From Nitrospira sp. (lineage in GTDB: Bacteria > Nitrospirota > Nitrospiria > Nitrospirales > Nitrospiraceae): 15,033 nucleotides of DNA. The stretch spans positions 1 through 15,033 of the forward strand of contig JANYBU010000078.1 of the NCBI GenBank assembly GCA_025360665.1, given 5' to 3'. Below are positions 7,931-14,683 of this stretch, in pieces; the first letter of the stretch is position 1, and every line of letters starts with the position of its first letter. Both the position numbers and the translations under genes were made by a program. Under the pieces are notes generated by a model. The model did not search any database and had not been told where the DNA came from. It saw nothing but the letters and a program-made list of their open reading frames with translations.

Positions 7931-8942
7931 GCACGACCTTGAGTGGAGCAGGCTGTTTCGTGACATCCAATACTTGTTGTACCACCGTCCCCACCGTCAG
8001 CCGGTCGAGACAGTCCCAATAGGGACAGGCCTCGTAAATACACTTTTCGCAGGTCGGCACATCAGGACGCAAGACGACTCCCTTGCCGAGCGGCTGCCAA
8101 CGCGTCGGAAGATTGTTGCGCCGCGGATCGAACAGGCTGACATTCGGAACGTCGCAGGCTGCGGCAATATGGGCCGGGCCTGTGGCGCCGGAAACCACCG
8201 CGTGACTCGCCGCAATCACGGCCATCAACTCACGCACCGATAACTGCCCCATAAGATTCAGGACCGAGGCAGGAAGCGGCGCGGCGTTGATCACGTGCTG
8301 ATTGAACATATCTGCTTCTCTCTGGCTTCCGGTCAGCACCACCCCCACTCCCTTCCGATGCAACTCACGCGCGAGCGAATAATAGTGTTCAACGCGCCAG
8401 CGCCGGGCCGCAAACCCGCCTGGATGAAGCACGACCCTGGGTGCCGCCATCCCGCGCAACCGCTCTTGTCCCCGCGTTCGTTCTTCATCAGTCAGCACGA
8501 GTGTCGGTGGAGACACCACGCCAGGCTGCAATCCTAGCCCCGCGAGCATGCCGACGTTATACACAGTTTCATGTTTGGAGAAATCTTTCCGATGTTCATA
8601 GACCCGACGATTCGCCAACAGACTATACCAGCGGTAGCCTGTCGCCACTCGAATCGGAACCCGCGCCAGGAACGCCGCCCACATCAAACGCTTGAACGGC
8701 TTGAGAAACACCACGGCATCGACGCCCCGGCGAAACAACGATACCAGCTCGCGCAAGGATTCCCGGCCCGTGACCGTCCAAACCTCGTCGAGATCCGTAT
8801 GGTGAGCCAAGAGCGGGGCTGCATACTCACTGGAGAGAAAGGTGATCCGCGCTTCTGGCAGGAGCCGACGTAGCGCGGAGGCGACCGGCAGACACAGAAT
8901 TTCATCGCCGATTCCGTCAGGCCGGACTAAGAGGACATTCAT
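7923..8942 (-). CDS. GT9 glycosyltransferase (ADP-heptose:LPS heptosyltransferase family)
   Basis: From ATG 8942 (MNVLLVRPDGIGDEILCLPV) this is a 339-aa GT9 protein. D13 in the GIGDE loop corresponds to the catalytic-region aspartate of the family. VLHPGGFAARRW (171-182) is the central nucleotide-binding block. The donor-site block reads SGATGPAHIAAACDVPNVSL (251-270), in which the usual N-D-S/T-G-P-M-H has changed to G-A-T-G-P-A-H. A C-x2-C-x4-C-x3-C cluster lies at 298, 301, 306 and 311. A longer frame to 9041 would add 33 residues read from inside the preceding gene and is rejected. The start overlaps the waaC stop as ATGA. Because its donor motif departs from the canonical form, the transferred sugar may not be heptose. 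Confidence 0.88.
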   Translation of the reverse strand: MNVLLVRPDGIGDEILCLPVASALRRLLPEARITFLSSEYAAPLLAHHTDLDEVWTVTGRESLRELVSLFRRGVDAVVFLKPFKRLMWAAFLARVPIRVATGYRWYSLLANRRVYEHRKDFSKHETVYNVGMLAGLGLQPGVVSPPTLVLTDEERTRGQERLRGMAAPRVVLHPGGFAARRWRVEHYYSLARELHRKGVGVVLTGSQREADMFNQHVINAAPLPASVLNLMGQLSVRELMAVIAASHAVVSGATGPAHIAAACDVPNVSLFDPRRNNLPTRWQPLGKGVVLRPDVPTCEKCIYEACPYWDCLDRLTVGTVVQQVLDVTKQPAPLKVVHV

Positions 8943-9973
8943 CGGGGAACCATCCGAAGGGACCGTTGCGTGCGAACCGCCGCCAGGACTTGTTCGGGCG
9001 ACACCGTTCGCAAACACTCCAACGGCAGAGTATTGTGGCACGTCCGACTGAAACAGGGTCTGCAGGGCACATTCCCGGTCAACACGTGATGACCCACCCC
9101 ATAGGGACCGGTCCGAACCGCACTCGTCGGCCCGAACAGAGCCACGACCGGCGTACCAATCGCCGCAGCAATATGCATCGGACCTGAATCGTTCGTAATG
9201 AGCAGCGACGCCTTGCTCAGGAGTGCCGGCAGCAACCCCACTGTCGTGGCTCCGGTCAGATCGACGGCAGGAGTCTTCATCATTCCGCTCACCATGGCAA
9301 CATCCGCTCGTTCGTCAGGGCCGCCAATCATCACCACCGCGCCATTTCCTTCTTGCCTCAGCAGATCTGCGACTTCGGCAAACGACGCAGCCGGCCATCG
9401 CTTGGTCGGCCACCGGGCAGAGACATTCATCGCCACCCAACTTGTTCCAGACGTCACACCGGATCGGCTCAACAGGTGATCGACCTCATCATAATCGGTT
9501 TGCGGGATGCAAAAACGGAACTCCGGCGTACCGACCTCCACAGCCCCCACCGCCTTGGCCACAAGCAGGTAGCGATCGACCGCGTGCATCTCCAATTGTG
9601 GAACCGGCACGCGCCTCGAATAGAAACAGGGACTCCCCTCTCGCCCGTTCGCAAATCCCACCAGCAGGGGAGATCCGCTGAGCCAGCCGATGGCGGCGCT
9701 CCGAAAGAGACCTTGAAGATCCACGACGAGATCGAAGCGCTCTGCACGAAGGAGGGACACCTGGGAGAGCCACCCCGTGAGCGTCGATTCCACAGGCCAC
9801 ACCCGATCCACCCCGTCAATGCGCTCGACGAGACCAGCCCATTGGCGCTTGACTAGCCAGGTCAGTCGAGCCTTGGGATAGGCTCGACGAATTGCCGCAC
9901 AGGTCGGCATCGCATGCACGATGTCGCCCAGCGAACTCGGCTTGATAAACAAGATGTGGCGATAGTCTGGCAT
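8939..9973 (-). CDS. waaC: Lipopolysaccharide heptosyltransferase I (WaaC-like, GT9)
   Basis: This 344-aa protein has the WaaC-type N-terminus ILFIKPSSLGDIVHAMPTCA (7-26), with D17 in the SSLGD loop. It also has VVDLQGLFRSAAIGWLSG (83-100), MHAVDRYLLVAKAVG (129-143), the basic acceptor block SARWPTKRWP (185-194) and the ADP-heptose-binding block NDSGPMHIAAAIGTPVVALF (261-280) followed by GPT. Cysteines at 304, 307, 312 and 320 form the C-x2-C-x4-C-x7-C cluster shared by all GT9 proteins here. WaaC adds the first L,D-heptose to Kdo of Kdo2-lipid A. It follows the waaF-gmhB gene after a 167-bp gap holding a repeat element, and overlaps the next gene by 4 nt. No clear ribosome-binding site precedes ATG 9973. 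Confidence 0.9.
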   Translation of the reverse strand: MPDYRHILFIKPSSLGDIVHAMPTCAAIRRAYPKARLTWLVKRQWAGLVERIDGVDRVWPVESTLTGWLSQVSLLRAERFDLVVDLQGLFRSAAIGWLSGSPLLVGFANGREGSPCFYSRRVPVPQLEMHAVDRYLLVAKAVGAVEVGTPEFRFCIPQTDYDEVDHLLSRSGVTSGTSWVAMNVSARWPTKRWPAASFAEVADLLRQEGNGAVVMIGGPDERADVAMVSGMMKTPAVDLTGATTVGLLPALLSKASLLITNDSGPMHIAAAIGTPVVALFGPTSAVRTGPYGVGHHVLTGNVPCRPCFSRTCHNTLPLECLRTVSPEQVLAAVRTQRSLRMVPR

Positions 9974-9984
9974 AAGGTTAGGGA

Positions 9985-10136
9985 TTCAGGCTGAAGGCTA
10001 TAAATTATCTCGCAGAGCACCAAACAAGCCATTCAAAACCTTCTCGGTTTCTACGACCTTTGGTTCAAGCAACGATGAATCCTCAATTTGATCACGCATG
10101 CTTGCCCCCTAAACGCCTTCAACCTATCTACCTGAG
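9985..10136. repeat. Repeat-flanked element A (GGCTGAAG arms, small ORF remnant inside)
   Basis: The left end, TTCAGGCTGAAGGCT (9985-9999), and the right end, GCCTTCAACCTATCTACCTG (10115-10134), are inverted relative to each other and match the ends of element B at 13146-13288. Both elements also share GATCACGCATG (10090-10100 here) and a CCCCTAA block next to the right arm (GTTTAGGGGGC on the minus strand). The interior codes a 33-aa minus-strand ORF. The element fills the gap between waaF-gmhB, whose stop at 10143-10141 lies just outside the right arm, and waaC. The similarity between A and B outside the simple repeats shows common descent. Confidence 0.75.
9998..10099 (-). pseudogene. 33-aa remnant of a 23S rRNA-IVP / four-helix-bundle-like ORF
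   Basis: The ORF begins ATGCGTGATCAAATTGAG (M-R-D-Q-I-E) and ends with VVETEKVLNGLFGALRDNL. It is preceded by AGGGGGC six bases from the ATG, a plausible ribosome-binding site. Full-length proteins of the 23S rRNA intervening-sequence / four-helix-bundle family (about 115-130 aa) commonly start M-R-D-H and end with an amphipathic helix of the ETxKVLNxLIxxLR kind. The ORF therefore looks like start and end joined by an internal deletion. The identification rests on recalled family patterns over a short stretch. It could still be a small expressed peptide, since it keeps start, ribosome-binding site and stop. Confidence 0.5.
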
Positions 10137-10140
10137 CAGT

Positions 10141-11886
10141 TCATGAGTCTTGCCCGTCTCGCTTTTTCCGCTCGTCGTGCCCTTTCGCGCTCTTCGCTGC
10201 ATCTTCCAGAATCCAGTCAACTGCCTCAGCCATAGACTTCGCCACGGCATCCGGCATGGCCTGTTCAGCCTTGAGCATATCCAACGCCTGCGCGTCCACC
10301 GGCGCGGTCGTAATAAGAATAGCCTTGGCGCCCACCCTGTTCGCCAATTGTATGTCGCGCGCGTGATCGCCGACCAAATAGGAACGTCGGAGATCCAGGT
10401 GCAACTCTGACACAGCCCGCTCCACCATTCCGACATTCGGTTTGCGACAGCGGCAGCCATCGTCAGGATGGTGCGGGCAGAAATAGATCGCATCCAGCGC
10501 CGCGTCCTCCTGTTCCAAAAAACCTTCCAATCTGGCATGGATCGCTTCCAGATCCTTGAGGGTCACTATTCCACGGCCGACACCGGATTGATTGGTCACG
10601 ACCACTAATCTCGCCCCGGCCCTTTTCAAACGCGCCAGGGCTGGCCCAACCCCTGGCAACAACTTTAACTCAGCGGCGACTTTCAGATAGCCTGGATCGT
10701 AGTTCAATGTTCCATCTCGATCCAGAAACACGGTGACACCGTCGAGCACGTTCATCTGGTTTGTTTGGTTGATCTTGTTTGTTTGGTTTATTTGGTTTGA
10801 ACCAGAGGAACCAGACAAACGAGATGAACCAGAGAGACCAGCTACCTGCTTCGTTGCTGCTTCATAGACCTGCTCGACAGACACCCTTGTCATGCACCGA
10901 TGGTCGATGGGACATTCACGCAACAGACAGGGAGCGCAATCGACCGGTTGCCGCACAATGGCATGGGCATTCCCGACGGGCGATGTGGTGCGCCAATCGG
11001 TCGGACCGAAGATCGCGACGACCGGGACCTGGAATGCGGAGGCGATGTGCATGGGTCCCGTATCATTCGTGAGGAGTATGGCGCACCGTTTCACCGCCGC
11101 CATCAATTCCCGGATCGTCGTCGCCCCGGACAAGACCAGGGATCGGGACGACAGACGCGCAGCAATCTCCTGGCCCAAACGCTCTTCCCCCTTGGCCCCA
11201 AAAATGACCACGCTGACTTGCTGTTCACGGGACTCGCGAATCGTGCGGCAGAGTCGTTCCGTGGCCTCGGCAAACCGTTCAGGCAACCAGCGTTTGGCCC
11301 CGCCGTAAGTCGAACCGGGGTTGATCCCGACGACGACATCCGATGCGGTCAATCCGTCCTGGGCGAATCGCCCCGCCATCGCCTGTTCCTCCTCAGGAAA
11401 GACAATGAGTTCCGGTGCGGGGGGATCTCCCGTGAGGCCCAGCGGTTTCAGCAGATCCCAATAATAGCGGACTTGATGGACGAGCGTGCGGCGATCCTGC
11501 ACAGCGACTGGATCGGACAACAGCAGACTTCGTCCGTCTGTCGCATACCCATAGCGTCGAGGCACACCGGCCAGGAAAGTCAGGAACGCCGCCTCGAAGG
11601 CATTCTGAAACAAGATCGCCAGATCGAAGCCCTGTCGCCGTAACTGCCCGGCCAGCGCCCACTTACCGGAGAGCCCCGCATGTCGCCCCTCGGTGTCGTA
11701 GGTCAGCACACGCGTCAATGCCGGATGGCCCGCGAACAAATCGGCCACAGCTGGCTTGACCAGCAGCGCGATCTGAGCATCGGGAAACAGGCTCCGCAAT
11801 CCACGGAGTGCAGGCTCGCACATCACCGCATCGCCGAGCCAGTTGGGTCCACGCACAAGAATTCTTTTGATAGTTTCTCTATCCAC
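10141..11886 (-). CDS. waaF-gmhB: Heptosyltransferase II fused to D,D-heptose 1,7-bisphosphate phosphatase (WaaF-GmhB)
   Basis: One uninterrupted frame (581 aa from GTG 11886) holds two enzymes. Residues 7-347 are a full-length WaaF (GT9): ILVRGPNWLGDAVM, NPGSTYGGAKRWLPERFAEA (189-208), NDTGPMHIASAFQVPVVAIF (274-293) and cysteines at 317, 320, 325 and 331. Residues 380-570 are a GmhB-type HAD phosphatase: FLDRDGTLN (D389, D391), VVTNQSGVGRG, zinc-ligand candidates in CPHHPDDGCRCRKPN (C470, H472, C478, C480) and VGDHARDIQLA. GmhB removes the 1,7-bisphosphate's 7-phosphate during ADP-heptose synthesis; WaaF uses ADP-heptose to add heptose II. The linker (350-379) is encoded by a 9-nt repeat array. 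GTG 11886 has GGAGG three bases upstream; TTG 11901 has no site. An internal ATG at 10755 could start a separate gmhB, but no ribosome-binding site is visible. Confidence 0.88.
   Translation of the reverse strand: MDRETIKRILVRGPNWLGDAVMCEPALRGLRSLFPDAQIALLVKPAVADLFAGHPALTRVLTYDTEGRHAGLSGKWALAGQLRRQGFDLAILFQNAFEAAFLTFLAGVPRRYGYATDGRSLLLSDPVAVQDRRTLVHQVRYYWDLLKPLGLTGDPPAPELIVFPEEEQAMAGRFAQDGLTASDVVVGINPGSTYGGAKRWLPERFAEATERLCRTIRESREQQVSVVIFGAKGEERLGQEIAARLSSRSLVLSGATTIRELMAAVKRCAILLTNDTGPMHIASAFQVPVVAIFGPTDWRTTSPVGNAHAIVRQPVDCAPCLLRECPIDHRCMTRVSVEQVYEAATKQVAGLSGSSRLSGSSGSNQINQTNKINQTNQMNVLDGVTVFLDRDGTLNYDPGYLKVAAELKLLPGVGPALARLKRAGARLVVVTNQSGVGRGIVTLKDLEAIHARLEGFLEQEDAALDAIYFCPHHPDDGCRCRKPNVGMVERAVSELHLDLRRSYLVGDHARDIQLANRVGAKAILITTAPVDAQALDMLKAEQAMPDAVAKSMAEAVDWILEDAAKSAKGHDERKKRDGQDS
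10753..10833. repeat. In-frame array of nine 9-nt units encoding the WaaF-GmhB linker
   Basis: Read on the minus strand, 10833-10798 is four units (TCTGGTTCA, TCTCGTTTG, TCTGGTTCC, TCTGGTTCA) translated S-G-S, S-R-L, S-G-S, S-G-S. The segment 10797-10753 is five units (AACCAAATA, AACCAAACA, AACAAGATC, AACCAAACA, AACCAGATG) translated N-Q-I, N-Q-T, N-K-I, N-Q-T, N-Q-M. The two halves are approximate inverse complements of one another, so they could pair as a hairpin. The total is exactly 81 nt with no stop. The last codon is an ATG directly before the phosphatase domain. The unit type matches the intergenic array at 7083-7173. Confidence 0.9.
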
Positions 11887-11930
11887 AGGCCTCCGCAACA
11901 AGGACGCGGCGCGAGACGCAAGCGATGCGC

Positions 11931-12079
11931 GACGAGCGGGAAAGCCGGGACGGGCGAGATGGTCGGGAGCATCGTCTCAGGCATGAGCTGACGTGCGAAG
12001 TTCCGGGTTCGAAGTTCCGAAAACTTCGAACTTCGGACCTCGAACTGTCGTCCGTCTCGCCCATCCCGCTCATTTCGCC
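11931..12079. repeat. Two nested inverted tandem arrays between lpxK and waaF-gmhB
   Basis: The outer arms are 11931-11967 (GCGGGAAA GCCGGGAC GGGCGAGA type, about 8 nt) and 12050-12079 (CTCGCCCATCCCGCTC, the inverse). The inner arms are 11996-12018 and 12022-12045, built from ACTTCGA, ACTTCGG and ACCTCGA units (7 nt) and their complement around GAAGTTCC. Two different unit families are thus nested in one gap. The outer right arm contains the lpxK stop codon (TGA, 12072-12070). There is no T-run after either stem. The rest of the 11887-12069 gap holds no recognisable gene. Confidence 0.75.
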
Positions 12080-13134
12080 TTGTCTCCGATCCCCAGCACC
12101 AACCGCCGCAATCGCTCTTCCCCTACTATCACATCCGTGGTCAGTCGGACTGCCCACCAACTATCGGTGGGGTGGAGCAGCACCACCAACTTGCAGGCAT
12201 CTTTCTCCGTCGTCACGACCAGCTCAGCCTGAAGTTCAGTCGCTCTGGCTCGCAGTTGTTCGACATCCTGGCTCGTATAAGCATGGTGATCGACATAGAC
12301 CACCTCATCCAGAATCTTGATCCCTATGCGCTCAACGAGGGAGCGAAATGATCCGGCATGTCCCACGCCGCTACAGAGCAGCGCTGTCTTTCCCTTGGAC
12401 CAGGAGAGCGGCTGCAACGCTGCCGTCACCACCGACACGAGACTCTCCGGACGAAAGACCACCTGGATTGGGTCCGGCATCGTACCAAGCGTTGCCTGCA
12501 GCCTGTGACATACTTGTGTCACCTGAGCCGCCACGTCCGCTCTCGTAACCACAATCGCGGTCGCGCGCGCCGCCGCCTGAAGCGGCTCCCGGAGTCGACC
12601 GGCCGGCACCAGTGCCGCGAGTCCCTCCGTATCCGTGGCATCGACCAGCAAGAGATTCACGTCACGATAGAGCCCCAGGTGCTGAAATCCATCGTCGAGT
12701 ACCAGACAATCGATCGAAAAACGATTCAAGACCCAGTGCCCGAGCTCGTAGCGATCGGCGCCAACGGCCACGATCGCCTTGGGACAACGCTGCGCCATCA
12801 AGAATGGCTCATCGCCTGCCTCGTCCGGGCCGACCAGCAGGCGCTCGCCATTCGACACTAACAGATACGGATCCGTACTTGTCCGTCGATAGCCCCGGCT
12901 AAGAATCGCCACCCGTTTCCCCTGTGCCAGGAGCCAATCGGCAAGCACAATAACCACCGGAGTTTTCCCCGTCCCACCCAGCGTGAGATTCCCGACACTC
13001 AGCACGGGAACCGGTAAGCGCCTCTGAGCGAACCAGCCCCAGTAGTACAGAAGCGCGCGAAGCCGCGCAACCGCCCCATAGGGGATTGCGGCCCACATCA
13101 GCCACCATCTGACCTTTGTTCCGGGATTCAACAC
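12070..13134 (-). CDS. lpxK: Tetraacyldisaccharide 4'-kinase LpxK
   Basis: This 354-aa protein is of normal LpxK length (E. coli about 328). A hydrophobic N-terminal segment (about 10-36) would anchor it to the inner membrane. The Walker A loop is NLTLGGTGKTPVV (49-61). Next come ILSRGYRR (77-84), ADRYELGHWVL (126-136) and the Walker B-like DDGFQHLGL (147-155), where the first Asp is the expected metal or catalytic residue. VDHHAYT (281-287) and VTTEKDACKL (307-316) are further LpxK signatures. It phosphorylates the 4' position of the lipid A disaccharide from ATP, the step before Kdo addition. The start is a GTG (13134) with no clear ribosome-binding site, just outside element B; an in-frame stop at 13158-13156 rules out a much longer protein. 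The stop codon lies inside a repeat arm. Confidence 0.95.
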   Translation of the reverse strand: MLNPGTKVRWWLMWAAIPYGAVARLRALLYYWGWFAQRRLPVPVLSVGNLTLGGTGKTPVVIVLADWLLAQGKRVAILSRGYRRTSTDPYLLVSNGERLLVGPDEAGDEPFLMAQRCPKAIVAVGADRYELGHWVLNRFSIDCLVLDDGFQHLGLYRDVNLLLVDATDTEGLAALVPAGRLREPLQAAARATAIVVTRADVAAQVTQVCHRLQATLGTMPDPIQVVFRPESLVSVVTAALQPLSWSKGKTALLCSGVGHAGSFRSLVERIGIKILDEVVYVDHHAYTSQDVEQLRARATELQAELVVTTEKDACKLVVLLHPTDSWWAVRLTTDVIVGEERLRRLVLGIGDKAK

Positions 13135-13250
13135 TTTTCGTAGCCACTCAGGTGTTCAGGCTGAAGGCTGAAGGCTGAAACGTTCAGTCTATCTGCCTGA
13201 GTGATTACAATAAGCCGACTCGGATGCCGAAGTTGTGTGTGATCACGCAT
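13128..13250 (-). pseudogene. Remnant of a four-helix-bundle / 23S rRNA-IVP-like ORF start in element B
   Basis: ATGCGTGATCACACACAACT (from 13250) encodes MRDHTQLR, close to the M-R-D-H-x-x-L-R opening I recall for four-helix-bundle / 23S rRNA intervening-sequence proteins. It is preceded by GTTAGGGGTC with a spacing suitable for ribosome binding. After about ten residues the frame runs into GGCTGAA repeats and ends at 13128 after 40 codons, overlapping the first codons of lpxK by a few bases. Nothing of the helical body remains. The eleven bases ATGCGTGATCA are identical to the start of the remnant in element A. Expression is doubtful. Confidence 0.45.
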
Positions 13251-13288
13251 GATAGACCCCTAACAGCCTTCAGCCTATCTACCTGAGT
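13146..13288. repeat. Repeat-flanked element B (GGCTGAA arms) between waaA and lpxK
   Basis: The element is bounded by a perfect 8-bp terminal inverted repeat, ACTCAGGT (13146-13153) and ACCTGAGT (13281-13288). Inside the left end are three 7-nt AGGCTGA units (13159-13179); the right end carries the complement, CAGCCTTCAGCCTATC. A degenerate extra copy of the end (TCAGTCTATCTGCCTGAGT) lies at 13184-13202. The interior keeps GATCACGCATG and GACCCCTAAC, shared with element A. The waaA stop (TAG, 13277-13275) lies inside the right arm, so the last few WaaA residues are encoded by the element. Confidence 0.78.
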
Positions 13289-14675
13289 AGGTACTGCTTT
13301 TCTCAGCCATGAGGGGACGCGACCGGTCCGCGAGAGGAGACCCGCTGGTACCTTGCTGTGGCGTCAGCAGCCTGTCGATGGCCTCCAGCGTCTGTTGCAA
13401 GGCTCCCTGATTCTGTTCGACCACCTGACGAGCCGACCGGCCCATCCGCTTCCGTTCTTCGTCATCAGAAAAGAGGGCCATAACTTGTTGCATGAGATCC
13501 TCCGCGTGGAGAACCCGACGGCCCCCTCCCGCCTGGATCAAGAGGTCTGCAATCTCCGCACAGTGGTCGGTGTAGGGACCGAACAACACCGGTTTCGCCC
13601 ACTGAGCCGGCTCCAACAAATTGTGTCCACCAATCGGAACGAGTGTGCCTCCGACGAACGCCACCACAGCTTCCCGGTAGATCGCAGCTAATTCGCCGCG
13701 CGAATCGAGCACCACCACACGAGGACCGGTAGACCGCAGTACGCCGGCCTGCCCGATGGCACTGCGTCGCTGCACGGCGAGCCCGCGCGCCCGAATCATC
13801 GCCTCCACCGATTCCGCTCGTTCTATGTGTCGAGGAGCCAGCAGCAAGACTGCAGAAGGATACTGTGTCACGAGCGCCCGATAACACTCCACGAGGGTCT
13901 CTTCTTCACCGGGATGGGTACTGCCTGCGACAAACAGCTGCTCGGTATCCCGAAGCCCAAGACGAGCCCTCGTCGTCCCACCCTCCGTGACGGCTGGTAT
14001 CGGCTGGTCAAACTTGATATTCCCTGTTCGCCTAACTCGCGAGGCCTCTGCTCCCAGCGCAATGATACGGTCGACGTCCCGGTCCGACTGCATCAAGCAG
14101 AGGCTGAGCGTCTGCAACATCGTCCGATAGAACGATCGCACAGGCGCCCACTGCTGCCGCGCAAAAGACCTGGTCGAGAGCCGACCGTTCACGAGGGCAG
14201 TCGGCACTCCACGCCGACGCAGGTGCCACAAAAGATTCGGCCAGAGTTCGGTCTCGACGAACAGATAAAGGGAGGGTTGCAGTCGTTCGATGAAGCGGGA
14301 AACGACACAGGGGAAATCGAGCGGCGCATAACAGTGGTCTGCCACGCCGGCCAACCGTTGCTCAACGGCTTCCCGTCCAGTCTCGGTCACCGTCGAGACC
14401 ACCAGGCGATGGCCTGGATGACGGCGATGCAGCTCGTTGACAAGCGGTGTCACTGCCACCACTTCACCGAGAGAGACGGCGTGAATCCAAATCACTGGTT
14501 GGTCTGGTCTATTTGGTCTATCCGGTTGGTCCGGTCGACGGAATGGACCAGACAGACCTCTCCTCCACCCGAGCCTTTCCAGCAATCCGCGACGACACCG
14601 TTGTTTGGCCAGCAGGACCGCCACGATGAGCGGTGAAACGACCAGCAACACAATATTGTAGAAGAGACGCCACAT
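13275..14675 (-). CDS. waaA: 3-deoxy-D-manno-octulosonic acid (Kdo) transferase WaaA/KdtA
   Basis: This 466-aa GT30 enzyme (E. coli 425) transfers Kdo from CMP-Kdo to lipid IVA. It has an N-terminal membrane anchor (about 4-23), WIHAVSLGE (63-71) with the catalytic-type glutamate E71, VVSTVTETGREA (92-103), FVETELWPNLLW (139-150), LVNGRLS (161-167), RTGNIKFDQP (216-225), AGSTHPGEEE (250-259), LLLAPRHIER (277-286) and VGGTLVPIGGHNLLEPAQWA (341-360). Two additions explain the extra length. One is a 21-residue insert (40-60) of R/P/D/Q/N-rich tripeptides encoded by a 9-nt repeat array just before the catalytic motif. The other is a C-terminal tail whose last residues lie in element B. ATG 14675 lacks a clear ribosome-binding site and follows a repeat array. 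Confidence 0.96.
   Translation of the reverse strand: MWRLFYNIVLLVVSPLIVAVLLAKQRCRRGLLERLGWRRGLSGPFRRPDQPDRPNRPDQPVIWIHAVSLGEVVAVTPLVNELHRRHPGHRLVVSTVTETGREAVEQRLAGVADHCYAPLDFPCVVSRFIERLQPSLYLFVETELWPNLLWHLRRRGVPTALVNGRLSTRSFARQQWAPVRSFYRTMLQTLSLCLMQSDRDVDRIIALGAEASRVRRTGNIKFDQPIPAVTEGGTTRARLGLRDTEQLFVAGSTHPGEEETLVECYRALVTQYPSAVLLLAPRHIERAESVEAMIRARGLAVQRRSAIGQAGVLRSTGPRVVVLDSRGELAAIYREAVVAFVGGTLVPIGGHNLLEPAQWAKPVLFGPYTDHCAEIADLLIQAGGGRRVLHAEDLMQQVMALFSDDEERKRMGRSARQVVEQNQGALQQTLEAIDRLLTPQQGTSGSPLADRSRPLMAEKSSTYSGR
14496..14558. repeat. In-frame array of seven 9-nt units inside waaA
   Basis: On the minus strand the units are GGTCTGTCT, GGTCCATTC and CGTCGACCG, then GACCAACCG, GATAGACCA, AATAGACCA and GACCAACCA. 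They translate as G-L-S, G-P-F, R-R-P, then D-Q-P, D-R-P, N-R-P, D-Q-P. The first group is roughly the inverse complement of the second, giving a potential stem. The length is exactly 63 nt, so the waaA frame is kept. It lies in the loop between the membrane anchor and the W-I-H-A-V-S-L-G-E strand, where other WaaA proteins have a short, variable connection. Confidence 0.85.
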
Positions 14676-14683
14676 GGCTTTGC

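Noticed and set aside
10141..10755. gmhB as a separate gene starting at ATG 10755
   Set aside because: The frame is continuous with waaF, and the sequence upstream of that ATG is repeat without a ribosome-binding site. Kept only as an alternative internal start.
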